From the IMG/VR virus record IMGVR_UViG_3300013126_000014, positions 1 to 64,000 of that record: a stretch of DNA of 64,000 nt, one strand, 5' to 3'. This document shows, in pieces, positions 16,392-24,106 of the stretch. Position numbers and translations under genes: made by a program. Numbering within the stretch: the first letter of the stretch is position 1; every line of letters starts with the position of its first letter. The notes under the pieces were generated by a model that worked only from the letters and a program-made list of their open reading frames with translations, was not told the DNA's origin and searched no databases. The DNA comes from a virus.

Positions 16392-16742
16392 ATGTTATAC
16401 CGTCCTTTATGTAAATCTTGTGGTAGAATGCCAGCGGCAATCAATTATCGAAATGGTGATACTACACATTTTAGAAGCCTATGCTCGGCCTGCATTCGTA
16501 AGGGTAAAAAAGCCAAACCCCAGACCCCCAATTGGGCACTACATGGATATAAAAGAAAACCGCACTGCGAAAAGTGCGGCTTTAAGGCAAAGTATAAAGA
16601 ACAGCTATTTGTTTACCATATTGACGGAAACCTAAATAATAGCAATCACTCTAATTTAAGAACTATCTGCGCTAACTGCCAGTATGAAGTAGCTCGGGAA
16701 GGGCTAGGGTGGAGTCAAGGGGATCTAGTCCCAGATTTTTAG
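16392..16742 (+). CDS. Small zinc-ribbon / HNH-like protein
   Basis: A 116-residue basic protein with two zinc knuckle pairs. The first is CKSC (7-10) with CSAC (31-34). The second is CEKC (59-62) with CANC (93-96). Between the latter lies YHIDGNLNNSNHSNL, an HNH-type core (H76, D78, N80, H86). Similar proteins occur in cyanophage-like T4 relatives, from memory. It may be a small HNH nuclease or only a zinc-bound DNA-binding protein. An upstream TTG at 16293 would add 33 hydrophobic residues. The ATG at 16392 is preferred because the homology-like part begins there. Its 3' 71 nt overlap the dNMP kinase gene on the other strand. Confidence 0.7.
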   Translation: MLYRPLCKSCGRMPAAINYRNGDTTHFRSLCSACIRKGKKAKPQTPNWALHGYKRKPHCEKCGFKAKYKEQLFVYHIDGNLNNSNHSNLRTICANCQYEVAREGLGWSQGDLVPDF

Positions 16743-17373
16743 GTGTTAAAAATTCTTCTACTTGTTTAAACAAGTCATCAATAGTGCCGTCGTTAATTAG
16801 TACAGTGTCAAACTTACTGCCTACCCAACTATATTCACTAGCGTGAACACCTGCTTTTTCTAAGATATCCTTCCCAAGCGCCCACCCGATGCGTTTCATG
16901 CCTTTATTATAATCTTTAGCAGAGTTATACCAATCAGGTTCGGGACCACGTTTAATACGTATAACTTTGCCGCCAACTGCTTTAATTGCTTTAATTTCAT
17001 TGGGAAAACGACAATCTGTGATAACAATGTCATCTTTTGTAGTACGTAGACGATTTTCTAAGCTAGCGACCCATATATCGTCATGGAACCCCTTACGACA
17101 AACTTCTGTACCCCAGTACTGCAGGACCCATCGTGGTGTAATATCTTGCTTTAGGCGCTTACTCCACCATTCATCTTTAGTTTCGCGCCACTCTCGACTT
17201 TCTTTGGTACGCCCTTCAAGTAGTTCCCTGTCCCATCCAAATACCCGACTTACTGCGTCTTTTAAACTATTAGCAAAACTCTCTCTACGAAAGCCATGAA
17301 AATTAACCAAGTAGTCTGCAACTGTATCTTTGCCAGACCCAATAAAACCACAGATGCCGATAATGCGACTCAT
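16672..17373 (-). CDS. 1: gp1-like deoxynucleoside monophosphate kinase
   Basis: A 233-residue P-loop kinase that phosphorylates dNMPs for phage DNA synthesis. The Walker A motif GFIGSGKDT is at residues 9-17. A LID/NMP-binding helical region with SLKDAVSRVFGWDRELLEG and a TDCRFPNE strand follow, typical of the T4 gp1 family. It ends in TAG, with two more in-frame TAG codons soon after. The last 71 nt are antisense to the zinc/HNH gene. AAAGGAG sits before the ATG. This is the only clear nucleotide-metabolism gene in the window apart from the Nudix hydrolase. Confidence 0.9.
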   Translation of the reverse strand: MSRIIGICGFIGSGKDTVADYLVNFHGFRRESFANSLKDAVSRVFGWDRELLEGRTKESREWRETKDEWWSKRLKQDITPRWVLQYWGTEVCRKGFHDDIWVASLENRLRTTKDDIVITDCRFPNEIKAIKAVGGKVIRIKRGPEPDWYNSAKDYNKGMKRIGWALGKDILEKAGVHASEYSWVGSKFDTVLINDGTIDDLFKQVEEFLTPKNLGLDPLDSTLALPELLHTGS

Positions 17374-17434
17374 TGAAGCTCTCCTTTGATACTACTAGTT
17401 TACTAGATTAATAAAAGATTGTCTAACGTTTTGG

Positions 17435-18325
17435 CTAGCCAATTACAAATGTATAAGGAGTGCCGCCATCAACAAAGTTTTTGATATCTTCGTCCAATCT
17501 TTCTAACAATTCTTGACCTTCTTGTTTAAGAGAAGCACCATTCAAACTTGTACCACCTTGTGGGCCAGCAATAGTAGCAAACTTTTCACGTGCATTGCCG
17601 ATAGCAATCATCACAAATGCTAGCGCATAATCTTGTAACCAAGGTAGTGCGGTGTTGTCATTTAATAGCATTTGATCTGGTTTGTAGTTATCAATATGCA
17701 ATAATACACTTTCGCTAATTTGATTGTTATAGTCTTGTCCAAAGAACGGAATTTTTCGAGTTAAGGTGAGTTTTTTAGTTACTTTATTAAAAGTAAACTG
17801 TATCCAACCACCAAACATGCGCATAGCCAATTCTTGGTATCCTGTAAATAGTTCATAGTTTACAAGTCCCCCAACCCGCCCGGCCACTAACATGTAAGTG
17901 TTTAGATATCCGCTAGCAAATGGTTCAAACTGACTAGCAGTTGTACCAGTAACACTGCCAATGCCTCTGCGATACATAGCACGCACATTCATAATTTCCT
18001 GTGGAAGAATATACTCTTGCGTTTCGGGATAAATGTCTAAGAATGCATAGCTTTCTTCTACACTATTGGCTGATTTTTGTCGATAGCGCAACAATGCCTG
18101 TCTAATACCCATTTCATAGTGTTCACGATCGGCTTCAACATCAACCATACCGTCGCCGAGTCTGAATCGAATGTAATCAATTATATCGTTTTTTTGTGCC
18201 GGAGTTGCCGTTAGTGGTGTAGGATCAAAGGCGATGTGCCCCGCACCGGTACCAGTGTTTGCATTAAATAGACTGTCTGTTGTTAGACTTAAGTTAGGTG
18301 TTAAATTACCTGTAGCTGTGGCCAT
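17435..18325 (-). CDS. 13: gp13 neck protein
   Basis: A 296-residue head-closure protein close to T4 gp13 (309). Characteristic segments are DYIRFRLGDGMVDVEADREHY (about 49-69), then RQKSANSVEESYAFLDIYPETQEYILPQEIM, and a C-terminal helical part (YALAFVMIAIGNAREKFATI). It forms the neck ring on the portal, with gp14 encoded on the opposite strand 2 kb away. A late promoter AATAAATA precedes it. The stop is TAG, followed in frame by a second TAG and then TAA nine codons downstream. Confidence 0.88.
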   Translation of the reverse strand: MATATGNLTPNLSLTTDSLFNANTGTGAGHIAFDPTPLTATPAQKNDIIDYIRFRLGDGMVDVEADREHYEMGIRQALLRYRQKSANSVEESYAFLDIYPETQEYILPQEIMNVRAMYRRGIGSVTGTTASQFEPFASGYLNTYMLVAGRVGGLVNYELFTGYQELAMRMFGGWIQFTFNKVTKKLTLTRKIPFFGQDYNNQISESVLLHIDNYKPDQMLLNDNTALPWLQDYALAFVMIAIGNAREKFATIAGPQGGTSLNGASLKQEGQELLERLDEDIKNFVDGGTPYTFVIG

Positions 18326-18337
18326 ATAAAATATCCC

Positions 18338-18371
18338 GTTATACTATATTTATTATGTATGTAGTATAACG
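18338..18371. promoter_or_regulatory. Late promoter AATAAATA inside an inverted repeat
   Basis: Minus-strand AATAAATA (18347-18354) for gene 13 overlaps one arm of a 10-bp inverted repeat, CGTTATACTA (18338-18347) and TAGTATAACG (18362-18371). The repeat could be a weak terminator for the upstream 403-residue gene, or an operator overlapping the promoter. There is no T-run. Confidence 0.55.
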
Positions 18372-18382
18372 AGATATAACAA

Positions 18383-19594
18383 TTACTGAACTTTGAGTAA
18401 GATGGTATCTTGATTGATACGTCCGTTGAGTTTAACCTCAGTAGCTTTGATATTTTCCAAAAATTTGCGCAGTTCAATCTTACCTGCGGCTAAAAATTCT
18501 TTAATTTGTACCTCAGGTTTACGTAAAGTTTTACTTACGCTCTTACTTTCATTGTAGCCCGTAATAGTTGTGCCCTTAACATTAAGTGCTCCGCCCATGT
18601 CCTCAGCAACATATTTGCCTAGTTTACGAGTTCTAACATTATAGACAAATAACACCTGTGCGCCAATAATGTCTACAGGATTAATACTCACTGCTTTAGT
18701 TGTAGCATCATTCTTCAAGTATTTGAGTTTAGCAACAAGTTTTTCTTTAGCTGGCGGCTTACGTACACTTGCTTTCTTAGTTGCCTTTTTAACCTGTCCA
18801 TATTGAGTAAAGCCGTCAAATAATGCTGTATAGAACGCTTCATACCGCTTGTAGTCTGCGGCTTTTAAATGTGCATAGGCATCTTTAAGATCTTCATCTT
18901 TAGTAGTTTTGGCTTCGTTGAATTCAGCACGACTACGTTCAAAAGGCGCAAGTATGCGAGCGATAGTAGCAGGTGCTATGTTTTTAGCTATCAGATAATC
19001 ATAGGCTTTAGGGTCAACTGTTTTGCCGTCAAACAGTTGATCTTCTAACTCTAAAAAGTGCAGTTGATGCTTGTCTGCTATTGCATTCATACGATCTTGT
19101 ATTGTAGGTACCTTTACGTTTGTTTTAGACGCCGTTTGTTTAGTATCCGTCGGAGTATCATCTTCTTCTGCAAGTTGCTCGGCCATATAAATTACTTCTT
19201 TAACCGTTTTAAGTAAGTATTCTACATGGCGATCACGCAACGGCATGCCTTTAGTGTGCGCTTTCACAATAGCACAAGCAGTTAAGGGAGTTAGGCCATC
19301 TTTAGTTTTAGCATAGTAATCAACTGTGGCTTTATCCAACTTATGATATTGGCTATCTTTACCAGTATGTTCACGCAACCAGGCTACAAAATATTTTTTT
19401 AGATCTTTTGCACTATAGTAATAGTTGTAATAGCGCATACTCTTACGGAAATTATGGTCAAACTCTTCATCTGTAAACTGTAAAGCTCGCTCAGTGTCCC
19501 ATACAGGCTCTGTACCGGTGTACTTTTCATCCACAAATAACGGGTCGCGCTGTGCTTTTTTGGGTGCTTTACCCTCAACTTTAATTTTAGCCAT
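18383..19594 (-). CDS. Unknown 403-residue basic protein
   Basis: A Lys-rich, mostly helical protein of unknown function. The N-terminal half includes EEFDHNFRKSMRYYNYYYSA and DLKKYFVAWLREHTGKDSQY. A polar linker lies near 160-180. The C-terminal domain (about 290-403) has beta-rich segments (INPVDIIGAQVLFVYNVRTRK, KATEVKLNGRINQDTILLKV). It overlaps the preceding 53-residue gene by 8 nt and lies in a unit with a host-type promoter at 20038-20066, suggesting early expression. Its basic charge fits nucleic-acid binding, but no motif identifies it. Confidence 0.75.
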   Translation of the reverse strand: MAKIKVEGKAPKKAQRDPLFVDEKYTGTEPVWDTERALQFTDEEFDHNFRKSMRYYNYYYSAKDLKKYFVAWLREHTGKDSQYHKLDKATVDYYAKTKDGLTPLTACAIVKAHTKGMPLRDRHVEYLLKTVKEVIYMAEQLAEEDDTPTDTKQTASKTNVKVPTIQDRMNAIADKHQLHFLELEDQLFDGKTVDPKAYDYLIAKNIAPATIARILAPFERSRAEFNEAKTTKDEDLKDAYAHLKAADYKRYEAFYTALFDGFTQYGQVKKATKKASVRKPPAKEKLVAKLKYLKNDATTKAVSINPVDIIGAQVLFVYNVRTRKLGKYVAEDMGGALNVKGTTITGYNESKSVSKTLRKPEVQIKEFLAAGKIELRKFLENIKATEVKLNGRINQDTILLKVQ

Positions 19595-19748
19595 TTGTCA
19601 TTTCCTTTTCTAGTTCTCGTTTAACCATTTTATATGCTGTACGATCATATATATCCAAATAGTCCCATTCACTATTCATTTGTGCCAATGCACGCCAAAG
19701 ATTTTTATTGTAGAAACTAACTGCTACATAGGCTTCTTCTATAGTCAT
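19587..19748 (-). CDS. Small unknown protein, 53 residues
   Basis: An ORF starting MTIEEAYVAVSFYNKNLWRA and ending KRELEKEMTNG. Its TAA overlaps the start codon region of the 403-residue gene (8-nt overlap), and its ATG lies 10 nt after the stop of the 89-residue gene. Tight coupling on both sides and sensible amphipathic composition support a real gene. It is acidic to neutral, helical and of unknown function. Confidence 0.7.
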   Translation of the reverse strand: MTIEEAYVAVSFYNKNLWRALAQMNSEWDYLDIYDRTAYKMVKRELEKEMTNG

Positions 19749-19758
19749 TATTAACATA

Positions 19759-20028
19759 TCACCCCGCTAATAGTACAGCAAACGTTATCATACGTTCATA
19801 GTTTGCTATCTCTTCGTTAATCTTGTCAACCTGTTCTTTATGTAGTCTAGTTTGGCGACCTTGTCTACGACAATTGATTTCTTCTTTACTTAGATCTTTA
19901 ACCATTAATCCAATATTATGGCTAATGTTCCACATTTCATGACTATACTTCTTCATTTTATGCACAGGTGCTTCTAAACGGGTTTGCACACTTGCCCAAT
20001 CCATGCTAGTTTGTATTTGGTTTGTCAT
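19759..20028 (-). CDS. Small helical protein, 89 residues, first gene of early-type unit
   Basis: A coiled-coil-like protein with many charged residues (RRQGRQTRLHKEQVDKINEEIANYERM) ending in a short hydrophobic stretch (ITFAVLLAG). It is first in a unit with the 53- and 403-residue genes and has a TTGACA-17-TACACT promoter upstream. Its function is unknown. The pattern of small gene plus host-like promoter is typical of early phage genes that act on the host, but nothing in the protein proves this. Confidence 0.65.
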   Translation of the reverse strand: MTNQIQTSMDWASVQTRLEAPVHKMKKYSHEMWNISHNIGLMVKDLSKEEINCRRQGRQTRLHKEQVDKINEEIANYERMITFAVLLAG

Positions 20029-20037
20029 AGTTTCAGT

Positions 20038-20066
20038 AGTGTAACATCATTTTCCGCTGTTGTCAA
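20038..20066 (-). promoter_or_regulatory. Host sigma70-type promoter
   Basis: On the minus strand, TTGACA (20061-20066) is followed after 17 nt by TACACT (20038-20043), 10 nt before the ATG at 20028. The position implies a very short leader. Confidence 0.7.
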
Positions 20067-20100
20067 TCAGCTAAATACTATGATAAAATAGGATATCGTA

Positions 20101-21543
20101 ATGCCACGTTTAAGCCTTTGGCGTCCTAATAAGGGCAATGATTACAAGTTTTTTGACCGCCGAATCAGTGAGATGTTTACCGTGGGCGGTGTTGACATTC
20201 ACATTCATAAGTATCTTGGACCTCAAGAACAAGAAGGAAATGGTACTTCAGAACCAACAATTTCTCAAACTAGTATCACTGCTATACAAGATTTATTATT
20301 TTTAGAGAATCGCGATAGAAAATACGATACTAGCGTTTACACACTTCGTGGAGTATATAACGTTAGCGACAATGACTTTGATCTAACCCAATTTGGTCTT
20401 TTCTTAACTGGCGACACTATGTTTATGACGTTCCATTTAAATGACATGGTTGAAACTTTGGGTCGCAAACTTATGATTGGCGATGTTTTTGAGTTGCCCA
20501 ATTTAAAAGATTACTATCCGTTAGACGATGGTGTTCCTGTAGCCCTTAAGAGATTTTATGTAGTTCAAGATGCCACTCGTTCAGCTGAAGGATTTAGTGC
20601 CACATGGTATCCCCATTTGTGGCGGGTAAAAGTAGCTCCGCTAGTTGATAGCCAAGAGTACAAAGATATCCTTAATAATATACCTGCAGGTGATACCAAC
20701 GGTGACGGTATAGAGGACAGCAATGATAGTTCGCTAGGAGATTTGCTAAGTACCTACAACAAATACCTTGAAGTTAATGATGCTGTGGTTGCTCGTGCTG
20801 AATCTGATGTTCCTGCTAGTGGATATGATACTAGTTTTATCTATCATGCACCTGTTGCAGACAACGGATACCCAGGCGACATAAACAATATTGATGCCAG
20901 TGATTCTACAGAAACTGATGCAAGTGACGGCGATGGCAATCCAGATGCTAGCACTATTGCAACTACTAGTTCTAGTAAAGTTCAAGGATACTTAACAGGT
21001 GATGGTGCATTACCTAATGGTGGCAATGTTGCTGCTGGTATTGCATTTCCTTCTAATCCACAATCTGGTGATTATTACTTGCGATTAGATTATGTGCCCA
21101 ATCGCCTATTTCGGTGGGACAGCAAACGTTGGGTCAAAATTGAGGATGCTGTGAGAACTAATTTAACCCCCGGAGCATCAAATCGCACACAATTAAGTAG
21201 TTTTATGAACGATTCTGATGCAAACTATAAAAATGCATTAGCCTGGGATGCCATAAGAGTTGCGGCAAATTATGTTCCGGCAGCAAATGCTCATACACAA
21301 TCGTTTACATTAAGTTCACGAACTGTTGTTACTAAAACACCGTATGTAAGTTCTTATGGTGTTAAAACAACTATCAATAGTTTAATAGTAACTAACACTT
21401 TGAGCAATTCATCTGGTAACCTAGCCATTACTGTGTCAAACACCTTGTATACCAACGACGTGTTAGAATATACCATTTATGCTAACGTTACTGTACAGCG
21501 TCAAGGACTCAGCGATATCCTTAGACCATTAGCGGATAATTAA
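20101..21543 (+). CDS. 14: gp14 neck protein with extended C-terminus
   Basis: A 480-residue head-closure protein, nearly twice T4 gp14 (256). The gp14 core occupies about the first 200 residues, with YKFFDRRISEMFTVGGVDIHIHKYLG, IQDLLFLENRDRKYD, YTLRGVYNVSDNDFDLTQFG and GRKLMIGDVFELPNL. The rest is a low-complexity, Ser/Asp-rich extension with one aromatic repeat (QSGDYYLRLDYVPNRLFRW, then RWVK) like those in the sheath insertion. It is followed after 3 nt by gene 15. AGGATAT precedes the ATG. A GCTAAATA variant at 20070-20077 may be its late promoter. Confidence 0.9.
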   Translation: MPRLSLWRPNKGNDYKFFDRRISEMFTVGGVDIHIHKYLGPQEQEGNGTSEPTISQTSITAIQDLLFLENRDRKYDTSVYTLRGVYNVSDNDFDLTQFGLFLTGDTMFMTFHLNDMVETLGRKLMIGDVFELPNLKDYYPLDDGVPVALKRFYVVQDATRSAEGFSATWYPHLWRVKVAPLVDSQEYKDILNNIPAGDTNGDGIEDSNDSSLGDLLSTYNKYLEVNDAVVARAESDVPASGYDTSFIYHAPVADNGYPGDINNIDASDSTETDASDGDGNPDASTIATTSSSKVQGYLTGDGALPNGGNVAAGIAFPSNPQSGDYYLRLDYVPNRLFRWDSKRWVKIEDAVRTNLTPGASNRTQLSSFMNDSDANYKNALAWDAIRVAANYVPAANAHTQSFTLSSRTVVTKTPYVSSYGVKTTINSLIVTNTLSNSSGNLAITVSNTLYTNDVLEYTIYANVTVQRQGLSDILRPLADN

Positions 21544-21546
21544 TAT

Positions 21547-22956
21547 ATGCCAGCATTACAACAATTCAATTATGATGCGCAAATTGAGAGATTTTTAGCT
21601 CAGTTTATTCGCATGATTAGTGGGTTCCAAGTTGAGTTTGGAGCAGATCGAAATGGTAGTACAACTTTACAGAGAGTGCCAGTGTACTACGGTGACGGAA
21701 GTCGTCAAGTAGCAAACATTCTTTCCAACAATAGCGCAGGTAGTGCAATGCCTACTATTCCGGCAATGGCCGTATATATTAGTGCGTTAACATACGATCG
21801 AGAAAGAATTCAAGATCCTACGTTTGTGGGCAAATTACACGTTAGACAACGAGCCTACAACGACATAACACAAGAATACGAAGCAAGACAGGGCAACGCA
21901 TTTACTGTTGAGCGCCCCATGCCTGTTCCGTACATGCTAGAACTTAAAGTTGATATATTAACTAGCAATACTAAACAAAAATTGCAATTATTTGAACAGC
22001 TAGGGGTATTATTTAATCCTAGTTTAGAAATACAGTCTACTGATAATTATATCGACTGGACTAGTTTAAGCACAGTTTATCTAGATAGTCAAGCATGGAC
22101 TAGTCGCAGTATCCCTATAGGTACCGACAATCCGATTGATGTGTTAACCTTAACTTTCAAATTACCAATTTGGATTAGTCCCCCGGCCAAAGTTAAAAAA
22201 CTTGGTGTTATTCAAAAAATTATTGCAAGCATACACGAGAGTTCTGGTGATCTAACCAGTGCTGTGTTCAATGAGACCAATTTACTAGGTGCTAGACAAT
22301 ACTTTACTCCCTTAGACTATGGCGTATTACTCATCGGCAATACACTAACTCTTCTCAAAGTTCAGGAAATTGAGGATCCGCGAGAACCAACGTTAGATAC
22401 TCCAGTGAAAGTGGGCACTAAAGATGTTTGGGCAAACTTAATTAATATTTACGGTGTATTAGAAAATGGCATTAGTCAAATAAGATTATTAAGCGGAGAT
22501 GGCGAAACTGAGATTGTGGGCACTGTGAGTTATCATCCCACAGACGATAGTCTGTTAATTTTTAATGCAGACGTTGACACCTATCCCGCAAATACGTTAG
22601 ACCCCATTGATGCAATAGTTGATCCAAGAAAATCAAATGCAGTTAATCTAGCATCAACGGCCACCGCCGGTACGAGATATTTAATACTTAATGATATCGG
22701 AAGTTGGGAAAATTTACCAGGAACTGGCCCAAGTGCCTGGCAGGGCACAAACGGGCAAGATTTAATTGCCAGTGCCAACGATATTATTGAATACAATGGT
22801 GTAAATTGGGAAGTTAAGTTTGACAGCCAATCTATTACTAGTGTACAATATGTAAGTAATTTAAATACCGGAACTCAATATAAATGGGATAACAATCAAT
22901 GGGTAAAAAGTTGGGAAGGGGAGTACAAAAATGGAGAATGGACTCTAGTACTGTAG
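21547..22956 (+). CDS. 15: gp15 tail sheath stabiliser / tail terminator
   Basis: A 469-residue homologue of T4 gp15 (272), which caps the sheath and tube and joins them to the neck. The conserved part is residues 1 to about 230: VPVYYGDGSRQVANILSNN, AVYISALTYDRERIQDPTFV, NPSLEIQSTDNYIDWTSLS, RSIPIGTDNPID and PIWISPPAKVKKLGVI. The C-terminal half is variable, with tandem short beta motifs ending in Trp (YNGVNWEVKF, WDNNQWVKSW). It ends in TAG, with no nearby non-amber stop in frame. Its end overlaps the Nudix gene by 19 nt. Confidence 0.9.
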   Translation: MPALQQFNYDAQIERFLAQFIRMISGFQVEFGADRNGSTTLQRVPVYYGDGSRQVANILSNNSAGSAMPTIPAMAVYISALTYDRERIQDPTFVGKLHVRQRAYNDITQEYEARQGNAFTVERPMPVPYMLELKVDILTSNTKQKLQLFEQLGVLFNPSLEIQSTDNYIDWTSLSTVYLDSQAWTSRSIPIGTDNPIDVLTLTFKLPIWISPPAKVKKLGVIQKIIASIHESSGDLTSAVFNETNLLGARQYFTPLDYGVLLIGNTLTLLKVQEIEDPREPTLDTPVKVGTKDVWANLINIYGVLENGISQIRLLSGDGETEIVGTVSYHPTDDSLLIFNADVDTYPANTLDPIDAIVDPRKSNAVNLASTATAGTRYLILNDIGSWENLPGTGPSAWQGTNGQDLIASANDIIEYNGVNWEVKFDSQSITSVQYVSNLNTGTQYKWDNNQWVKSWEGEYKNGEWTLVL

Positions 22957-23366
22957 AAGGTGCTGGTGCTTTTATCTATTGCACTTCAACTAATCGTTAT
23001 CTTTTTTTACTTAGAAATAATTCCAAATATTCAGGATCTTGGGGGTTAGCTGGCGGAAAAATTGAAGTTGGTGAAAACCTACTAGATAGTTTACATCGAG
23101 AGCTAGAAGAAGAACTTAAATTCAATGTTGGATTTTCAAAAGTTATCCCCATTGAGAAATTTACCAGCGAAAATAACAAGTTTAGTTACCATACTTTTTT
23201 AATACCTATTCAAGAAGAATTCGTTCCTATTTTAAATAACGAACATAGGGGTTTTTGTTGGGTCAATTTAGACGATTATCCAAAACCGTTGCATCCTGGT
23301 GTTTGGAGAACTATTAATTTTAAAGAAGTAGTAGATAAGATTAAAACGTTAGAATCAATTTTATAA
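22938..23366 (+). CDS. Nudix hydrolase
   Basis: A 142-residue Nudix-fold pyrophosphohydrolase. The Nudix box spans residues 40-61: G, five residues, E, seven residues, then RELEEEL. All catalytic Glu and Arg residues are present, while the usual Gly near the end of the box is Leu. The preceding strand (SGSWGLAGGKIEVGE) is typical. The likely start is the ATG at 22938, with GGAG just upstream; an ORF reading from 22899 is possible. Substrates in this family include oxidised nucleotides, ADP-ribose, NAD and capped RNA ends, and the sequence does not decide among them. It converges with and overlaps the 245-residue gene by 6 nt. Confidence 0.85.
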   Translation: MDSSTVEGAGAFIYCTSTNRYLFLLRNNSKYSGSWGLAGGKIEVGENLLDSLHRELEEELKFNVGFSKVIPIEKFTSENNKFSYHTFLIPIQEEFVPILNNEHRGFCWVNLDDYPKPLHPGVWRTINFKEVVDKIKTLESIL

Positions 23367-24098
23367 ATCGGCTTCTCTTGCAAATTGATTCCAATTTATA
23401 ACTCTAAAGTTTAAACACCCTCTCCATTCTTCAGGAATAGGTTCAGTTCCTTTCTTAGTTACACGTATAAATTCGGTTTCTGTATAGGTATTAAACAATG
23501 TTCGTTGATCTCGGATCCATTTAAAATCTTCTACAGTGTCTCTTAGTGATTGATAACCGCGTGTCCCTGCATAAACATTATAGTTATAGTTTAGAGAATC
23601 TTGGCCATCAAATCCTAGCATAAAAATCTTTTTATGTCCGTCAAATGCTGCAATATAAAGTGCCGTGGTTCCTGCATCTGTATATGGATCGTGCGGGATT
23701 AAGTAAAATTTGTTTGGGTACTCCAACAGGTGCATATTGTGGGTGTATACTATGTGTTCATTGGTATATCCACTACGTACTATTTCTTTAACTATTTCAT
23801 CACCTGTAGCTATTAAGAAGTCAGGAGAGAAATCTCTATGCAGTGCATTACATCCATAACTTTGGAGGCGCCCTGATCCAAGTAGACCCCCTTTGTGATT
23901 TTTAATCAAATTTAAATTAAATTCTGATCTACTTGGCCCATTACCTAGCACTATTGCTTGATTTGATATTTGGCTGTTAATAACTGCATTGGGCACATTT
24001 TCTGTAGTATCGTGCCACACTCCGTTAGAGTAGTTACGTTCAACTACAATATCTTCGCCGCGATAATATCTTCTATACAGTTTATTAAGTTTTAGCAT
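23361..24098 (-). CDS. DUF115/MptE-like or glycosyltransferase-like protein
   Basis: A 245-residue protein with a Rossmann-like start (QAIVLGNGPSRSEFNL, residues 47-62). SYGCNALHRDFSPDFLIATGDE, IPHDPYTDAGTTALYIAAFDG and KKIFMLGFDGQDS follow. This pattern resembles the DUF115/6-hydroxymethylpterin-kinase-like family and sialyltransferase-like enzymes found near surface-structure genes. It lies directly downstream of the giant fibre gene (8 nt gap), so it may act on a sugar or nucleotide-sugar linked to host recognition. No enzyme activity can be assigned from sequence alone. Confidence 0.65.
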   Translation of the reverse strand: MLKLNKLYRRYYRGEDIVVERNYSNGVWHDTTENVPNAVINSQISNQAIVLGNGPSRSEFNLNLIKNHKGGLLGSGRLQSYGCNALHRDFSPDFLIATGDEIVKEIVRSGYTNEHIVYTHNMHLLEYPNKFYLIPHDPYTDAGTTALYIAAFDGHKKIFMLGFDGQDSLNYNYNVYAGTRGYQSLRDTVEDFKWIRDQRTLFNTYTETEFIRVTKKGTEPIPEEWRGCLNFRVINWNQFAREADL

Positions 24099-24106
24099 TT
24101 TTAACC

